Shown here piece after piece: positions 6,713-15,187 of a stretch of DNA of 64,000 nucleotides (position 1 is the stretch's first letter; the number at the start of each line of letters is the position of its first letter). A program made the translations under genes and the position numbers. Origin of the DNA: Hymenobacter glacieicola (GTDB lineage: Bacteria > Bacteroidota > Bacteroidia > Cytophagales > Hymenobacteraceae); assembly GCF_014640315.1 (NCBI RefSeq), contig NZ_BMGS01000016.1, forward strand, positions 16,704 to 80,703. Direction: 5' to 3'. Under the pieces are notes generated by a model. The model had not been told where the DNA came from. It made no database searches and worked only from the letters and a program-made list of their open reading frames with translations.

Positions 6713-8347
6713 CTAGGCGTATTGAATCACAATAATCAAGTCATTGGCCCCGATGCCGGAAACCAGGCCTCCGACCAGCGTACCCAGGCTCGGGGCCGTG
6801 CCAATGGTAATACCCAGGCCGTTTGTAAGCGTGATGTACTTGCCGTCCAGGGAGAAGCGGAAAGTCTGCCCGGCCGGGATGGCAAAGCTAATGGCCGGTA
6901 CGCTGCCCGTGGTCGGGGTGGTGGCCTGGTTAAAGATGTTTAAGTAGCGCAGCGTCGTCGTCGTGTTCGTGACGTGGACGGAGTAGAGCTGGGCCGGGGC
7001 GTTTTTAATGAGGGCCGGAGTGCCCGCCAGCGAGGAGGACGTGTACACCGTGGCCGGGGCGGCATTGTTGATGGTCAGGTTGCCTACGACGGGTACTGCC
7101 CCGCCGACCAAGGGCGGGGTTCCGGCCGCGATGGTTTGCAGGGCCGTATTGGCAATGTCCTGTTTAGCCGCCGTGGCTACTTTGCTATCCAGATTAGCAA
7201 GGGAGGCATTCCCGGCCGTTTGCAGGGCCGACGTTGCCACCTTCGTATCGAGGCTGTTGAGGGCCGTGATTTCCAGGTTTTGATTGGCCGCCGTCGCCGC
7301 CCCGGTGGGCAAGGGTTGGGAGACTTGGCTTACCTGCTGGTTAACCGGAAAGGTCACGGCGACAGCCAGCGGATTGCCCGCGTCGTTCTTGATTTCAACC
7401 TCCCCCTGCACACTGACCGCCTGCACGGAGGGAAAGGCCACCTGCGCGGTTACGGAGCCGCTGACGGGCAGCGGATTGGGCAGGTTCACGTCCACCGGCA
7501 CCCGCCCGTTGACCGGGGCAGGGAGCTTATCACCCACGGCCTGCACGGCGCGGGTGGTGGCCGCCTGCCCGGTGGTCGTGGCGTAGTCCGCGCTCGGGTT
7601 GTCGAGGACGACGTGCAGGGGCGCGGCCCGCAGTTCCGTATCGGTCAGCGCGTCGCTTTGCTGGCTCTGCTGGGCGGCGAGTACGAGCTGGTCCAGGATG
7701 GCCGCGAGTTGGGCTTCAATGGCCTGCTGCTGGACTTCCGTGGCCGCCCCGTAGGCCAGGCTCGACTCGCTGACAATGTTTACGTCTAGGGTGCTGTTGA
7801 GCACGTCTACGCGCAGCTTTTGGGGCTCGCGCAAGCTCACCAGCAGGTTCCCGGCCTCATCGGTATGCAGCTTGTTGTCGAGCGAGACGAGGCGCTGGGC
7901 GGAAAGCGTCTGCATGGCCGAGTCGTCGGGGCTGCTACCGCTGCCGCCGCCCGTGGGGCCTTCGTAGGTAGGCGTACCGTCGTCGGTGGTGGGCACGGCG
8001 GCGGTGTTGGTGGCCTGCACCCCGGCCCCTTGAATAAGAAAGGTGGAGTCAAAGCCGAAGGGGGTGCGGCGGCGGAAGGGCTGCTCGGCCAGGGTGGCGG
8101 GCGAGGCCCAGGCGGCGAGGAAGTCGGCCCGGTCCTCGAAGGCCAGGTAGCGGAAGGAGGCCGAGTTGCCGGAGCGGGTACGGGAGATAATCAGCCAGTA
8201 GCCGAGCGCCGGGACGGCCATTGCATAATATTCTACCCCTGTGCTAGTTGAGTGTATTTCGAGTAAGGTTAGCTGCGCCTGCTGGGCCACGATAAGGGCG
8301 GTATTAAAGGGTGGATTGTTCCGGTCCAAGATACCAAAAAGCCGCAC
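6713..8347 (-). CDS. fibre-like / head-decoration structural protein
   Basis: 544 residues from a GTG at 8347. The first 100 residues form a separate globular-looking region, followed by a Gly/Ser/Pro linker. Then comes a long stretch of short repeats such as LPNPLPVSGSVTAQV and LPTGAATAANQ, alternating with Leu-Asp-Ser-Lys-Val-Ala helices. The C-terminal beta-rich domain has TSSSLAGTPALIKN and PAGQTFRFSLDGKY. Repeats plus a compact C-terminal domain are typical of trimeric phage fibres or head fibres. The GTG lies inside the terminator at 8336-8363, so translation may start at a later codon, such as the ATG at 8221. Virion role inferred. Confidence 0.6.
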   Translation of the reverse strand: MRLFGILDRNNPPFNTALIVAQQAQLTLLEIHSTSTGVEYYAMAVPALGYWLIISRTRSGNSASFRYLAFEDRADFLAAWASPATLAEQPFRRRTPFGFDSTFLIQGAGVQATNTAAVPTTDDGTPTYEGPTGGGSGSSPDDSAMQTLSAQRLVSLDNKLHTDEAGNLLVSLREPQKLRVDVLNSTLDVNIVSESSLAYGAATEVQQQAIEAQLAAILDQLVLAAQQSQQSDALTDTELRAAPLHVVLDNPSADYATTTGQAATTRAVQAVGDKLPAPVNGRVPVDVNLPNPLPVSGSVTAQVAFPSVQAVSVQGEVEIKNDAGNPLAVAVTFPVNQQVSQVSQPLPTGAATAANQNLEITALNSLDTKVATSALQTAGNASLANLDSKVATAAKQDIANTALQTIAAGTPPLVGGAVPVVGNLTINNAAPATVYTSSSLAGTPALIKNAPAQLYSVHVTNTTTTLRYLNIFNQATTPTTGSVPAISFAIPAGQTFRFSLDGKYITLTNGLGITIGTAPSLGTLVGGLVSGIGANDLIIVIQYA

Positions 8348-8363
8348 CCTAATGGATGCGGCT
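8336..8363 (-). terminator. leftward terminator
   Basis: AGCCGC and GCGGCT arms with a 12-nt loop, and TTTTT on the leftward strand. It separates the small-gene operon from the fibre-like gene. Confidence 0.7.
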
Positions 8364-8393
8364 CGGTGGAGGTAGCCGGTTCAACGACGAGGG

Positions 8394-8693
8394 TTATTCG
8401 TCCTCGTCAACGTCAAATTCTTCCTCCTCATCATACAAGTATTCAAAAGGGTTGATGCCAGATTCCAACCCATGCTCCGCTACCACCTTAATAACCTCCG
8501 GGGCATCAGTTACTAACGTAAATTGCTTGGCATCAGCGGCAAAGGATATTTCGGAATGTTTGCCCAGCACTTCATAGAAGTACAACCCTTTGCCGATAAT
8601 ACCCTCAATCTTCTCGGGGGTAGACAGGAATACGCCGGATAGGTCGCCCGACCGGCCGCAATCCTTATAGAATTTGTACAGGGCTTGTGCCAT
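8394..8693 (-). CDS. small acidic protein of unknown function
   Basis: 99 residues with a strongly acidic tail (about residues 87-99, mostly Asp and Glu). The body contains an alternating beta/alpha pattern and no recognised motif. It starts 12 bases after the preceding stop, separated by a TAACCAACC element, and is the last gene of a long leftward operon that ends in the terminator at 8336. Confidence 0.6.
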   Translation of the reverse strand: MAQALYKFYKDCGRSGDLSGVFLSTPEKIEGIIGKGLYFYEVLGKHSEISFAADAKQFTLVTDAPEVIKVVAEHGLESGINPFEYLYDEEEEFDVDEDE

Positions 8694-8705
8694 AGTAAAG
8701 GTTGG

Positions 8706-9173
8706 TTATTTGGTGAGTACTCGTTGAACAAACTCTTGCAAGGGCAGGCTAATCCACTCCTTTGCCTGCCGGTAAAACTCGGGCTTCTGCCCCTCGCAGG
8801 CTTGCAGCAGCACCTGGGCCGCTTCCTGGCAGAAGGCGTGCTGGTGGGCGTGCCACTCGGCGGCCGGGGTATCCTCGCTGAACCGGGCGCGTTGGGGGCG
8901 GTTGCGGTGGTCCGTGACGGGTGTAGTGGGCATGTACCAGTCGCCCATACGCGGGGGCTTGGGGCCGCACAACCCGAGCGGGGCGTCGCAGAGCGCTTCG
9001 TAGAGCGTTTGCAGGTCAGCGGCCTTGATCTTGTGCCGCAAAGCCGTGAGTAGCGCCCGCTCGCTCTTGTATTCCGTGGCCGTGTGCAGGTTCTTGGGAA
9101 CGTGGCCTATATCCGTGTTCACCACCGGCCGCAGAAGGCCGGATTCCTGGTAGGGCGAAGCCGGGCTGTTCAT
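8706..9173 (-). CDS. hypothetical protein
   Basis: 155 residues, soluble, rich in Ala, Pro and His, with no motif I recognise. Its start overlaps the stop of the upstream gene as ATGA, indicating translational coupling in the leftward operon. Confidence 0.6.
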   Translation of the reverse strand: MNSPASPYQESGLLRPVVNTDIGHVPKNLHTATEYKSERALLTALRHKIKAADLQTLYEALCDAPLGLCGPKPPRMGDWYMPTTPVTDHRNRPQRARFSEDTPAAEWHAHQHAFCQEAAQVLLQACEGQKPEFYRQAKEWISLPLQEFVQRVLTK

Positions 9174-9379
9174 GCAAAGAAGAACTTAAAACCGTTCGAC
9201 ACAATCCAAAGAAAACCAGCGGAGAAAAGAAGCCCTACTGTCAACTGAATAGCGCCTAGCTTACGCTTCCCTTCCTCCATCAAAGATAGAAGGCCGGTAA
9301 AGACATTAAGCGACAGAAAGCCGGAGGCCAGGACGAGGATAATCCAGCCAATAAAGAGAAAACAGTTAAAGAAGGTCAT
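9170..9379 (-). CDS. small two-helix membrane protein
   Basis: 69 residues with hydrophobic helices at about 5-26 and 43-62 joined by a charged loop containing EEGKRK. It overlaps both neighbours by 4 bases. The function is unknown. Confidence 0.6.
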   Translation of the reverse strand: MTFFNCFLFIGWIILVLASGFLSLNVFTGLLSLMEEGKRKLGAIQLTVGLLFSAGFLWIVSNGFKFFFA

Positions 9380-9897
9380 GTGGCTACGTATTCAATAATG
9401 GTGAAAATGAACGTGTTAGGGGCAAGGGCAAAGTCCGGCTCTATTGCCAACCCACCCCGTTGGATTGTAGGGTTGTCATCGGTGATAATCCCGCAGTGGG
9501 TCAGCGCATCGACGCAGAATTTCATCATAACGCTACACCCGTCGGGGTCGTGCTTGGAGCAGTACCGCAGCTCGACGCGGAAGTAGGGCAGGGGCGGTAT
9601 CTGCGCCTCGTGGATGAGGGCCGAGAAGATGCGGTCATACTTCTTTACTACCCCGTCCCGCTCCCGCCACGAGGCGCGTGCTAGGAGCGTGTTCAGCGAC
9701 ACCGCAGGCCCGGAGTAGGTCAATACCCATTCGCGGCCCGAACGTGCCACTGCGGCCAGATTTTCGGCCTTCTTGGGCTTGCTGGCTTTCTTCTTGGCCG
9801 GGGCTTTCTCCGGGACTACCGCCGCCTTCACGCGGGGCTTACCCACGGTCTTGAGGTTGCGGTAGTCCTCGGCGGTATAGGCTTCGGTTTTATTCAA
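9376..9897 (-). CDS. RusA-like Holliday-junction resolvase candidate
   Basis: 173 residues if started at the TTG at 9897, which overlaps the upstream stop; the frame is open further upstream but would then lie over another gene. The N-terminal 60 residues are basic (KKKASKPKK). The C-terminal domain contains KHDPDG, then a helix and DALTHCGIITDDN, resembling the RusA pattern of paired acidic residues ending in an IxDD(D/N) turn. Such nucleases resolve branched phage DNA before packaging. The match is by motif only. Confidence 0.5.
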   Translation of the reverse strand: MNKTEAYTAEDYRNLKTVGKPRVKAAVVPEKAPAKKKASKPKKAENLAAVARSGREWVLTYSGPAVSLNTLLARASWRERDGVVKKYDRIFSALIHEAQIPPLPYFRVELRYCSKHDPDGCSVMMKFCVDALTHCGIITDDNPTIQRGGLAIEPDFALAPNTFIFTIIEYVAT

Positions 9898-10135
9898 TGT
9901 CCTGGAAAAACTCGTAGCCCTCGCGCTCTCCTGTTTCAATGACAGCACGGAGTGATGTATAGTATCCATATGCTCCGAACGACCCGCCAATACGTAGAAT
10001 CCACCTCCCGTCTTCTTGAACAAGCATCCCAGCCAATCTTCCGTCCTTTTTGGCAAAAATGGGCGCGCCTTGGTTAACTTGAGGAAAGGGGATGGTGGGC
10101 ACTAACTTTACTGGTCCTAACAGAATCTTCTTCAT
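9890..10135 (-). CDS. hypothetical small protein
   Basis: 81 residues with a beta-rich core (DGRLAGMLVQEDGRWILRI) and an acidic C-terminus ending in FFQDIE. The frame is preferred over the overlapping one because it ends exactly at the next gene's TTG and begins 2 bases after the upstream stop. No family was recognised. Confidence 0.6.
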   Translation of the reverse strand: MKKILLGPVKLVPTIPFPQVNQGAPIFAKKDGRLAGMLVQEDGRWILRIGGSFGAYGYYTSLRAVIETGEREGYEFFQDIE

Positions 10136-10137
10136 GA

Positions 10138-10587
10138 CTACTGGGCTTTGGGCTTAAAATCTTCTGGGGTTACGTCGTGGCCGAGCTTCTTGGCGAGCTG
10201 GTATTCCAGCACGGCCACGTTCTCGGGTAGCGCCTGCTGCATGAAGACCAGCATGGTCTGGAAGTAGCGGCGGTTGGCCTCAATGCTCTTATTAATCTCC
10301 ACGGCGCACTTCTGTACTTCGGCCGTGAGCAGCACCCGCTTGTTGTTGGAAAGTTTGGCCCACGCCTCGGGCGCAAACATGGACTTTACCAAGTTCAGGT
10401 CAATATCTACGCCTTCAATCAGGTCGGCGTAGCGCTGCCAGATGGGGTCCACCTGCGCGACGTGCGCGGCAATTTCCAGTTGCAGGGTAGCGCCTTCCGC
10501 CCCGAGCTGACGGGCCAGCAGGCGTTCGGTCAGACGCCCGGCAATTTCGCGCACGTCGTTGTTATTCAGAGAGTGTTGCTTAGTCAT
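10138..10587 (-). CDS. hypothetical helical protein
   Basis: 149 residues, almost wholly alpha-helical by composition, with long Ala/Glu/Leu segments and no membrane stretch. It overlaps the upstream gene by 8 bases. It lies in the replication-side operon, but no function can be assigned. Confidence 0.6.
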   Translation of the reverse strand: MTKQHSLNNNDVREIAGRLTERLLARQLGAEGATLQLEIAAHVAQVDPIWQRYADLIEGVDIDLNLVKSMFAPEAWAKLSNNKRVLLTAEVQKCAVEINKSIEANRRYFQTMLVFMQQALPENVAVLEYQLAKKLGHDVTPEDFKPKAQ

Positions 10588-10753
10588 TTGCTTGATCTTC
10601 TATCACGGCGTTGATGTATCGGTTTACGAGCACACGTTGTTGTTCAGGCGAGAGTTCTTCTTTGTACACGTCTGTCAGGAAAACAGATGGAGTTTGCTCG
10701 GAGGCGAAGTCAAGAAAATCAAGAATGAGGCGCTGAGCTTGTTCTGGTGTCAT
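10580..10753 (-). CDS. hypothetical small protein
   Basis: 57 residues from the ATG at 10753, helical and acidic (ending VIEDQAND). The longer open frame overlaps the upstream gene, so the internal start is chosen. No motif was recognised. Confidence 0.5.
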   Translation of the reverse strand: MTPEQAQRLILDFLDFASEQTPSVFLTDVYKEELSPEQQRVLVNRYINAVIEDQAND

Positions 10754-10913
10754 GAGGTTTGGGTTGGGAGCGAAGGATGGCGGTGATGAGCAGGTCTTTG
10801 TAGCGGGAAGCATCGGCTAGGGCGAGTTCCACGGCCCTCTCGGCAACTAGTGTATGGTGCTGGCCGGGGAGCTGTTCTATGGCTGCTTCGAGGTATTCGC
10901 GGGGTGTTTTCAC
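10719..10913 (-). CDS. hypothetical small protein
   Basis: 64 residues, starting at an ATGA overlap with the upstream gene and overlapping the next gene by 35 bases. It has a helical N-terminal region (REYLEAAIEQL). The function is unknown. Confidence 0.5.
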   Translation of the reverse strand: MKTPREYLEAAIEQLPGQHHTLVAERAVELALADASRYKDLLITAILRSQPKPHDTRTSSAPHS

Positions 10914-11143
10914 TTATGGCGGCGTTTTCGCCCCATATACCCTACATAGCGAGGCTGCTCGAAATAAACAGGTGGTGTATAGAGGTCGGGGAAATCTCTT
11001 ATAGTGAACTCGTGAACCTTCTCTGTTTCTTTGAGCAGCCGCTCGGCTTTATCCACGCACTCGCCAGATACCCCGTGTTTTAATAATTCGTGCGCCACGA
11101 TAGCCCCTATAGCGCTACCGCCTGCCAGTAATAGCTTGTTCAT
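10910..11143 (-). CDS. hypothetical small protein with hydrophobic N-terminus
   Basis: 77 residues. The first 20 residues are small and hydrophobic (LLLAGGSAIGAIVAHELL), possibly a membrane helix or signal anchor. The rest is charged and ends in a basic tail (GRKRRHK). It starts 4 bases after the upstream stop. Confidence 0.55.
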   Translation of the reverse strand: MNKLLLAGGSAIGAIVAHELLKHGVSGECVDKAERLLKETEKVHEFTIRDFPDLYTPPVYFEQPRYVGYMGRKRRHK

Positions 11144-11147
11144 GTGC

Positions 11148-11699
11148 TTACAGCGTGTAAAGTGGTGGTTCGGGGGAGCCGTAGAGTTCGGCGCGATACG
11201 CGGCCGTCATGTCCGGCGGGCAGTCGTAGGGGGTGTAGCCGTTCTCAGCGAAACGTTTCTGTACTTTGGTTATGTGGGCCAGCTCCTCGTCCGTAGCCTT
11301 GCGCCACTTGGGCAGCAGCCCTACGGCAATCATGTTGCGCTGGGTACCCTCGGCGTAGGCGTCCACGCGCTGCTTTTCGGCCTCATCCTCGCGCTGCTGC
11401 TTGTCGCTTTTCGTGGCCTGCTGCTGCGCCCGCTCCCGCGCCAGGGGCGTGTTGGTTTCCACGCGCTTGATTTCGTGGCGGGAAGCGTACTCTACCACCT
11501 CGCGCCGCCCCATGCCGACCCGCTCGCCCAGCTCCTGCAAGTCACCTGCCGGGTAGTAGGCTTCAAACAGGGCCAGCACCTGCTCGGGTGGCAGGGAAGG
11601 GGCGTGGTTAGTGAGTTTCTTCTGGGCTCCCCACCGCCCGGCCTGCGGATTATCCCGCAAGTGGGCGGTGAGAGACGGGAGGGCGAGGGCGTGGGTCAC
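11148..11699 (-). CDS. putative HTH-containing protein of the replication operon
   Basis: 183 residues. The middle part reads like a helix-turn-helix (LQELGERVGMGRREVVEYAS), followed by a highly charged helical stretch rich in Gln, Glu and Lys. It is the first gene downstream of the promoter at 11731-11750. The N-terminal 30 residues are uncertain, since other starts are possible. DNA binding is inferred from the HTH-like segment only. Confidence 0.5.
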   Translation of the reverse strand: MTHALALPSLTAHLRDNPQAGRWGAQKKLTNHAPSLPPEQVLALFEAYYPAGDLQELGERVGMGRREVVEYASRHEIKRVETNTPLARERAQQQATKSDKQQREDEAEKQRVDAYAEGTQRNMIAVGLLPKWRKATDEELAHITKVQKRFAENGYTPYDCPPDMTAAYRAELYGSPEPPLYTL

Positions 11700-11730
11700 A
11701 AGGAGAAAATACAGTGGTACTAGGATGATT

Positions 11731-11750
11731 CAAAGTACAGGGAATTTTCG
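11731..11750 (-). promoter_or_regulatory. leftward promoter, CGAAA-N7-GTACTTTG
   Basis: On the leftward strand CGAAA, 7 nt, GTACTTTG, with TTGCG further upstream. It drives the operon from 11699 to 8394. Confidence 0.7.
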
Positions 11751-11783
11751 CACTTGCGCAAGGGGTAGGCAAAATTATTTTCG

Positions 11784-12875
11784 TTAGAACGGCGGGTCTT
11801 CCTCAAAGGTCGAAGCGACGGTCAAAGGGCGCAGTTCGTGATGGGTTACGCGGCGTGACTCGGCCTCGCTGCCAGCCTCCGTCAGCGGGATTCCCTTGAA
11901 CAACCACGGGGCGTGCGTATCCAGCGGGCTTTCTCCGTTCAGAGAGTAGCGGTTGGTTAAGTAGTTGAAATCCATGTCGCAGAAGCCAGGACGGCCCACG
12001 CGCTTCTGCTTCTTGATTTTGTGGCTCCACCACTGCACGGCGGTATCGGCCTTGTTCTCGTGGTAGTTGGGCCGGTGGTTGGCGAGAATGTTGTCCAGCT
12101 TGTTGCCGAACATGGCCCCTTGGTTGAGTAGAAACTGGTCCGGCACCGGCAGCGGGCCGTCGCCCTTCTTGACCTGGGTGGGGTGGGCGGTCAGGTGGGT
12201 GCAGTAGTTGTTTTTCACGGTCCAGCGCTTTAACTCCGACAGGACTTCCGACAAATACTGGTCGTCGCGCTGCCCCTTCATTAAGTGGGTAATCTGGTTC
12301 CAGGGGTCAAATTCCACTCCGTACAGCCCCGATTGCCCGTTCAGGTAGTCGAAGTAGTCCATCAGGCATTCCAGCGTGGGGGCTTCCTCCTCGGGGTAGA
12401 TAAAGATGAAATGGCTTTCTATCCACTCCATTGCCCGCTCATAGGCCGCAAGGCTTACTTGGAGCTGGCCGTACTGGCGGCACCAGTCGGGGTCGGCGGA
12501 AAAGCCGGTGAGCTTGTGAACCAGGCTGTCGTAGAACTCGTCGGCGGGGGTGTTTTCTGGCGAGAAGATACCCCAACGCTTGTCGGGCTCGGCGGCGGAC
12601 TTAACGACCATTAACTCGTTGAGCATTTCAGACTTGCCCATGTTGGCGTAGCCGGTGGTTAGCGTTACCTCGCCCTGCTTGTGCGTCCAGTGCTGGTCAA
12701 ACTCCCGGAAATAGGTCGTGGTGCCACGCGGCTTGCCGTGGGTGTAGCCGTGCAGCATGGCGTCCTTTACGCGGCTTACGCGCCAGATTCCCGATTCGTA
12801 ATTGCGTTCTTTCTTCTCGGGGGCGGCAGCAGGGCCAGCAGGCAGGCGCAACTCGTCGTCGTCAAATAAGCTCAT
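11784..12875 (-). CDS. DnaB/gp4-type replicative DNA helicase (ATPase domain)
   Basis: 363 residues. The RecA-like core has Walker A GYANMGKS (75-82), a Walker B-like strand GVEFDPWN (186-193) and a downstream LTAHPTQV strand resembling the H3/Q-containing motif of hexameric helicases. The protein lacks the N-terminal primase or DnaG-binding domain of full DnaB, so it is closer to single-domain phage helicases. It unwinds phage DNA at the fork. The neighbouring upstream genes (a coiled-coil protein and the iteron-bearing initiator) support a replication operon. Confidence 0.85.
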   Translation of the reverse strand: MSLFDDDELRLPAGPAAAPEKKERNYESGIWRVSRVKDAMLHGYTHGKPRGTTTYFREFDQHWTHKQGEVTLTTGYANMGKSEMLNELMVVKSAAEPDKRWGIFSPENTPADEFYDSLVHKLTGFSADPDWCRQYGQLQVSLAAYERAMEWIESHFIFIYPEEEAPTLECLMDYFDYLNGQSGLYGVEFDPWNQITHLMKGQRDDQYLSEVLSELKRWTVKNNYCTHLTAHPTQVKKGDGPLPVPDQFLLNQGAMFGNKLDNILANHRPNYHENKADTAVQWWSHKIKKQKRVGRPGFCDMDFNYLTNRYSLNGESPLDTHAPWLFKGIPLTEAGSEAESRRVTHHELRPLTVASTFEEDPPF

Positions 12876-13320
12876 GTGGTAGTAGGCCGAAGGTGGCCGC
12901 GTAGGTGGCGGGGGAGGTATGTAAATGATTCATGCGAAATAGCGCATTCTGTGCGCGGCGGCAAACGTCCGGCCACTGCTCATCGGGCGGGTCCGGGAGG
13001 CGCTTGCCCCACACGTCCAAGGTGCGGGTAAACAAGTCCTCGTAGAGACTGGCTTGCTCGGCCACGTCTACCACGCGGGCTTTCACTTGCTCGGCCGCTT
13101 CCCGCTCCTGGGCAGTGCACAGTTCCAAGTTCTCGAACACTAGCCCAACGGCCGTGGTGGTGTCCCGAAACAAGTCAATTTCGCGCTGCTCGGCGGCAAT
13201 GGCCCGCACGGTTTGCTCGGTTTGCGGCTGGGCTTGCAGTTGCTTGATGCGTTCGACCCGGCGCTTGGTGCGTTCTAGCAGCGGGGCGAAGGCTCGCTTG
13301 AGTTCCGCTGTGCTGCTCAT
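12862..13320 (-). CDS. coiled-coil protein upstream of helicase (loader candidate)
   Basis: 152 residues from the ATG at 13320, just after the preceding stop. It has a long charged helical region (residues 10-100) with heptad-like spacing, then a C-terminal part containing WPDVCRRAQNALFRMN. The stop overlaps the helicase start by 14 bases. Position next to the helicase would suit a helicase-loading partner, but nothing in the sequence proves this. Confidence 0.5.
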   Translation of the reverse strand: MSSTAELKRAFAPLLERTKRRVERIKQLQAQPQTEQTVRAIAAEQREIDLFRDTTTAVGLVFENLELCTAQEREAAEQVKARVVDVAEQASLYEDLFTRTLDVWGKRLPDPPDEQWPDVCRRAQNALFRMNHLHTSPATYAATFGLLPHELI

Positions 13321-13322
13321 GG

Positions 13323-13961
13323 CTAGAAGATACTGGCTCCGTGGCGGGCGGCGTAGGCGGGGTATTCTTCTTCCCACTGCGCGTACTGGTGGGCCTGGAT
13401 GCGCAAACGGGGGTGGGGGGTGTCTTGAGCCTGGGGGCTGTTCTTGTACGGCTCGTACAGGGTGCGCTCAATAATCTGCTTAATGCCGGTGCGCAGCAGG
13501 CTATCGTTGGGCGGGGTGGGCTGGGTACGGATGTATTCCATGACCAGGGACTCGGCTTCCAGCAGTTGCGCAAACCGCATGGGGGCGGCGTGGTAGTGGT
13601 GCCAGTAGGAAAGGCAGCGGGGGGCGTTTTGCTTAACCCACTGGTACACGCGGGGGAAGTTGAGCGCGAGGTTCTTGTACTTGTCCAGCTCGCCCTTGTA
13701 GCCCGCTTTGATAATGCCATTCAGCTCTTGCAAAGACAGGTAGGAAAAATCTTCGCTTATGTCGTCCAGCAGTGTTTGCCAGCCATCTGCTTGCAGCAGG
13801 TCAAAGTTATTGGTTCGGGCCAGCTCTGCCTTCCGCAGAATGCCCATCATCATTTCCGGGTCGCTAGAGGCCCAATCCTTTAGCGCGTCGGATGCCTTCA
13901 AGTCGGCGGTTGTGGTCAACGAGCCCGAGTTCTTGGGCGCGGGTAGATTGCTGGGTTGCAT
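13323..13961 (-). CDS. hypothetical protein of the replication operon
   Basis: 212 residues. The frame overlaps the end of the upstream initiator gene by 98 bases when started at 13961; a later start at 13853 (MMMGILRK) would remove the overlap. The middle region is aromatic-rich (YQWVKQNAPRCLSYWHHYH) and could be DNA- or protein-binding. It lies between the initiator and the helicase accessory gene. Confidence 0.55.
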   Translation of the reverse strand: MQPSNLPAPKNSGSLTTTADLKASDALKDWASSDPEMMMGILRKAELARTNNFDLLQADGWQTLLDDISEDFSYLSLQELNGIIKAGYKGELDKYKNLALNFPRVYQWVKQNAPRCLSYWHHYHAAPMRFAQLLEAESLVMEYIRTQPTPPNDSLLRTGIKQIIERTLYEPYKNSPQAQDTPHPRLRIQAHQYAQWEEEYPAYAARHGASIF

Positions 13962-15138
13962 GGGTATTGTTTAAAAGTTGTGAAACAATGTTGTTTAGGT
14001 TGTCGCCAATCTCATAGAGGTTTCGCTTGCGTTGCAGGAAGGGCTCTAACCGGCCCCACTGAGAAAGCAGCATGGAGAAGGCGTCGTAGGCGTCCTGGTC
14101 AGCGGCAGCTTGGGGTTGAGAGCGGAAATAGGCAAATATCTTCTTTGCCGCCGCGCCATCACGCGCTGTAATGACGGGCTTCATCCCGGCGCTTTGTTCA
14201 CAAAACCAATCATGGTACAAGTCAACGACCACCTTGGTTGATTGCTGGGCCGTGGGAGAGGCTCGTTCCTTCACCACTGCCCCCAACGCCACGCCTCGGG
14301 AAATGAACTCGGCCCGCAGTTCTGAATCAATGGCGGGCGGTGTCGGCAGCGCGTTCCATAATTCCTTTACCTGCTTCTGGCTTTTAGCGAGGCTTAACGC
14401 CGTCTTGGCAAACGGGACGGTGACTTGTGTTACCGGCTCAACTTTATCAGCTAACCCAGCAGACAAGATTTCAAGGTCGATTTTTTGCTGGGCTGCGAGT
14501 GCGGTAGCAGCTCGCAAATTTTCGTCAAGCTCGGTTACTAAAGAACGTAACGTTAGTAGTTCATTATATTCTTCTTTAGTAATTAATATATGGTCGCCAC
14601 TTTGGCTACTTGAAGTCGCCACTTTGGCTACTTGTAAGTCGCCACTTTGGCTACTTGAAGTCGCCAAGTCGCCACTTTGGCGAGTCGCCACTTTGGCGAG
14701 TTGGCTATTTAGCGCGACCAGTTTTGAGAAGTCGCCACTGAAATATGCCTGCCGAACAACCTCTGCTGGCTGCACTCTGCGCCCGTGTCCGGGGGTGCCA
14801 TCAATGAGGTTCAGTTCGTGCAGCAGCTTCATATACCGGGTCACGGAACGCTCGCTTGTGCCCGCTTCGGCGGCTAGTGATTCGTTGCCCGCCCAGCATC
14901 CTTTTAACCGGCTCTCGTGCAGACCGCAGACAACGGATAACAGACGCCGTGCGGCTCCTGGAATGTTATCAAGACAAGCAATGGCTTTCGTGATGGGTAG
15001 TCGCTCCTCTCGTTGCTTATAAGGGGCGGGCGACTCCTCGACTGTTGAGGCGATAGCTATATCATAAACAACCGCGTCCTGCGTCTCCACCGTGGAAGAT
15101 GCATTAAACAAGGGTGGTTGGTAGGCGGAGAGAGGCAT
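13864..15138 (-). CDS. winged-helix replication initiator-like protein with internal iterons
   Basis: 424 residues from the ATG at 15138. Residues about 48-110 look like a winged-helix region (GNESLAAEAGTSERSVTRYM and following), of the kind found in phage and plasmid initiators (HTH_36-like). A central low-complexity stretch with repeated SSSQSGD and KVATSSSQ is the translation of tandem DNA repeats at 14593-14697. The C-terminal 150 residues are helical. Iterons inside the initiator gene recall lambda O and many Rep genes. The helicase and its partner follow in the same operon, so it is likely the origin-binding protein of the phage. Confidence 0.65.
   Translation of the reverse strand: MPLSAYQPPLFNASSTVETQDAVVYDIAIASTVEESPAPYKQREERLPITKAIACLDNIPGAARRLLSVVCGLHESRLKGCWAGNESLAAEAGTSERSVTRYMKLLHELNLIDGTPGHGRRVQPAEVVRQAYFSGDFSKLVALNSQLAKVATRQSGDLATSSSQSGDLQVAKVATSSSQSGDHILITKEEYNELLTLRSLVTELDENLRAATALAAQQKIDLEILSAGLADKVEPVTQVTVPFAKTALSLAKSQKQVKELWNALPTPPAIDSELRAEFISRGVALGAVVKERASPTAQQSTKVVVDLYHDWFCEQSAGMKPVITARDGAAAKKIFAYFRSQPQAAADQDAYDAFSMLLSQWGRLEPFLQRKRNLYEIGDNLNNIVSQLLNNTHATQQSTRAQELGLVDHNRRLEGIRRAKGLGL
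14536..14592. other. AT-rich segment beside iterons (candidate DNA unwinding element)
   Basis: The segment is dominated by A and T (including TAGTAATTAATATATGG) in an otherwise GC-rich gene and directly abuts the first iteron. That is the usual arrangement for the melting region of an iteron-controlled origin. Confidence 0.5.
14593..14697. repeat. iteron array, GTCGCCACTTTGGC repeats (candidate origin)
   Basis: Exact copies of the 14-mer start at 14593, 14615, 14638, 14668 and 14684, with a partial copy at 14660. The first three and the partial copy are spaced 22, 23 and 22 bp, two helical turns, as in origin iterons. Copies 1 to 3 are followed by TACTTG, copies 4 and 5 by GAG. Confidence 0.75.
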
Positions 15139-15187
15139 GGCAGCAGGACGGTAATCTTTTACATCTGTAAAACAAGCGGGCAGCAAA

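Noticed and set aside
9898..10056. N-terminal extension of the RusA-like gene
   Set aside because: It overlaps another better-supported gene in a different frame.
14593..14697. CRISPR array
   Set aside because: The repeats are 14 bp and closely spaced, without unique spacers of usual length, and are translated inside a gene; no cas genes are present.
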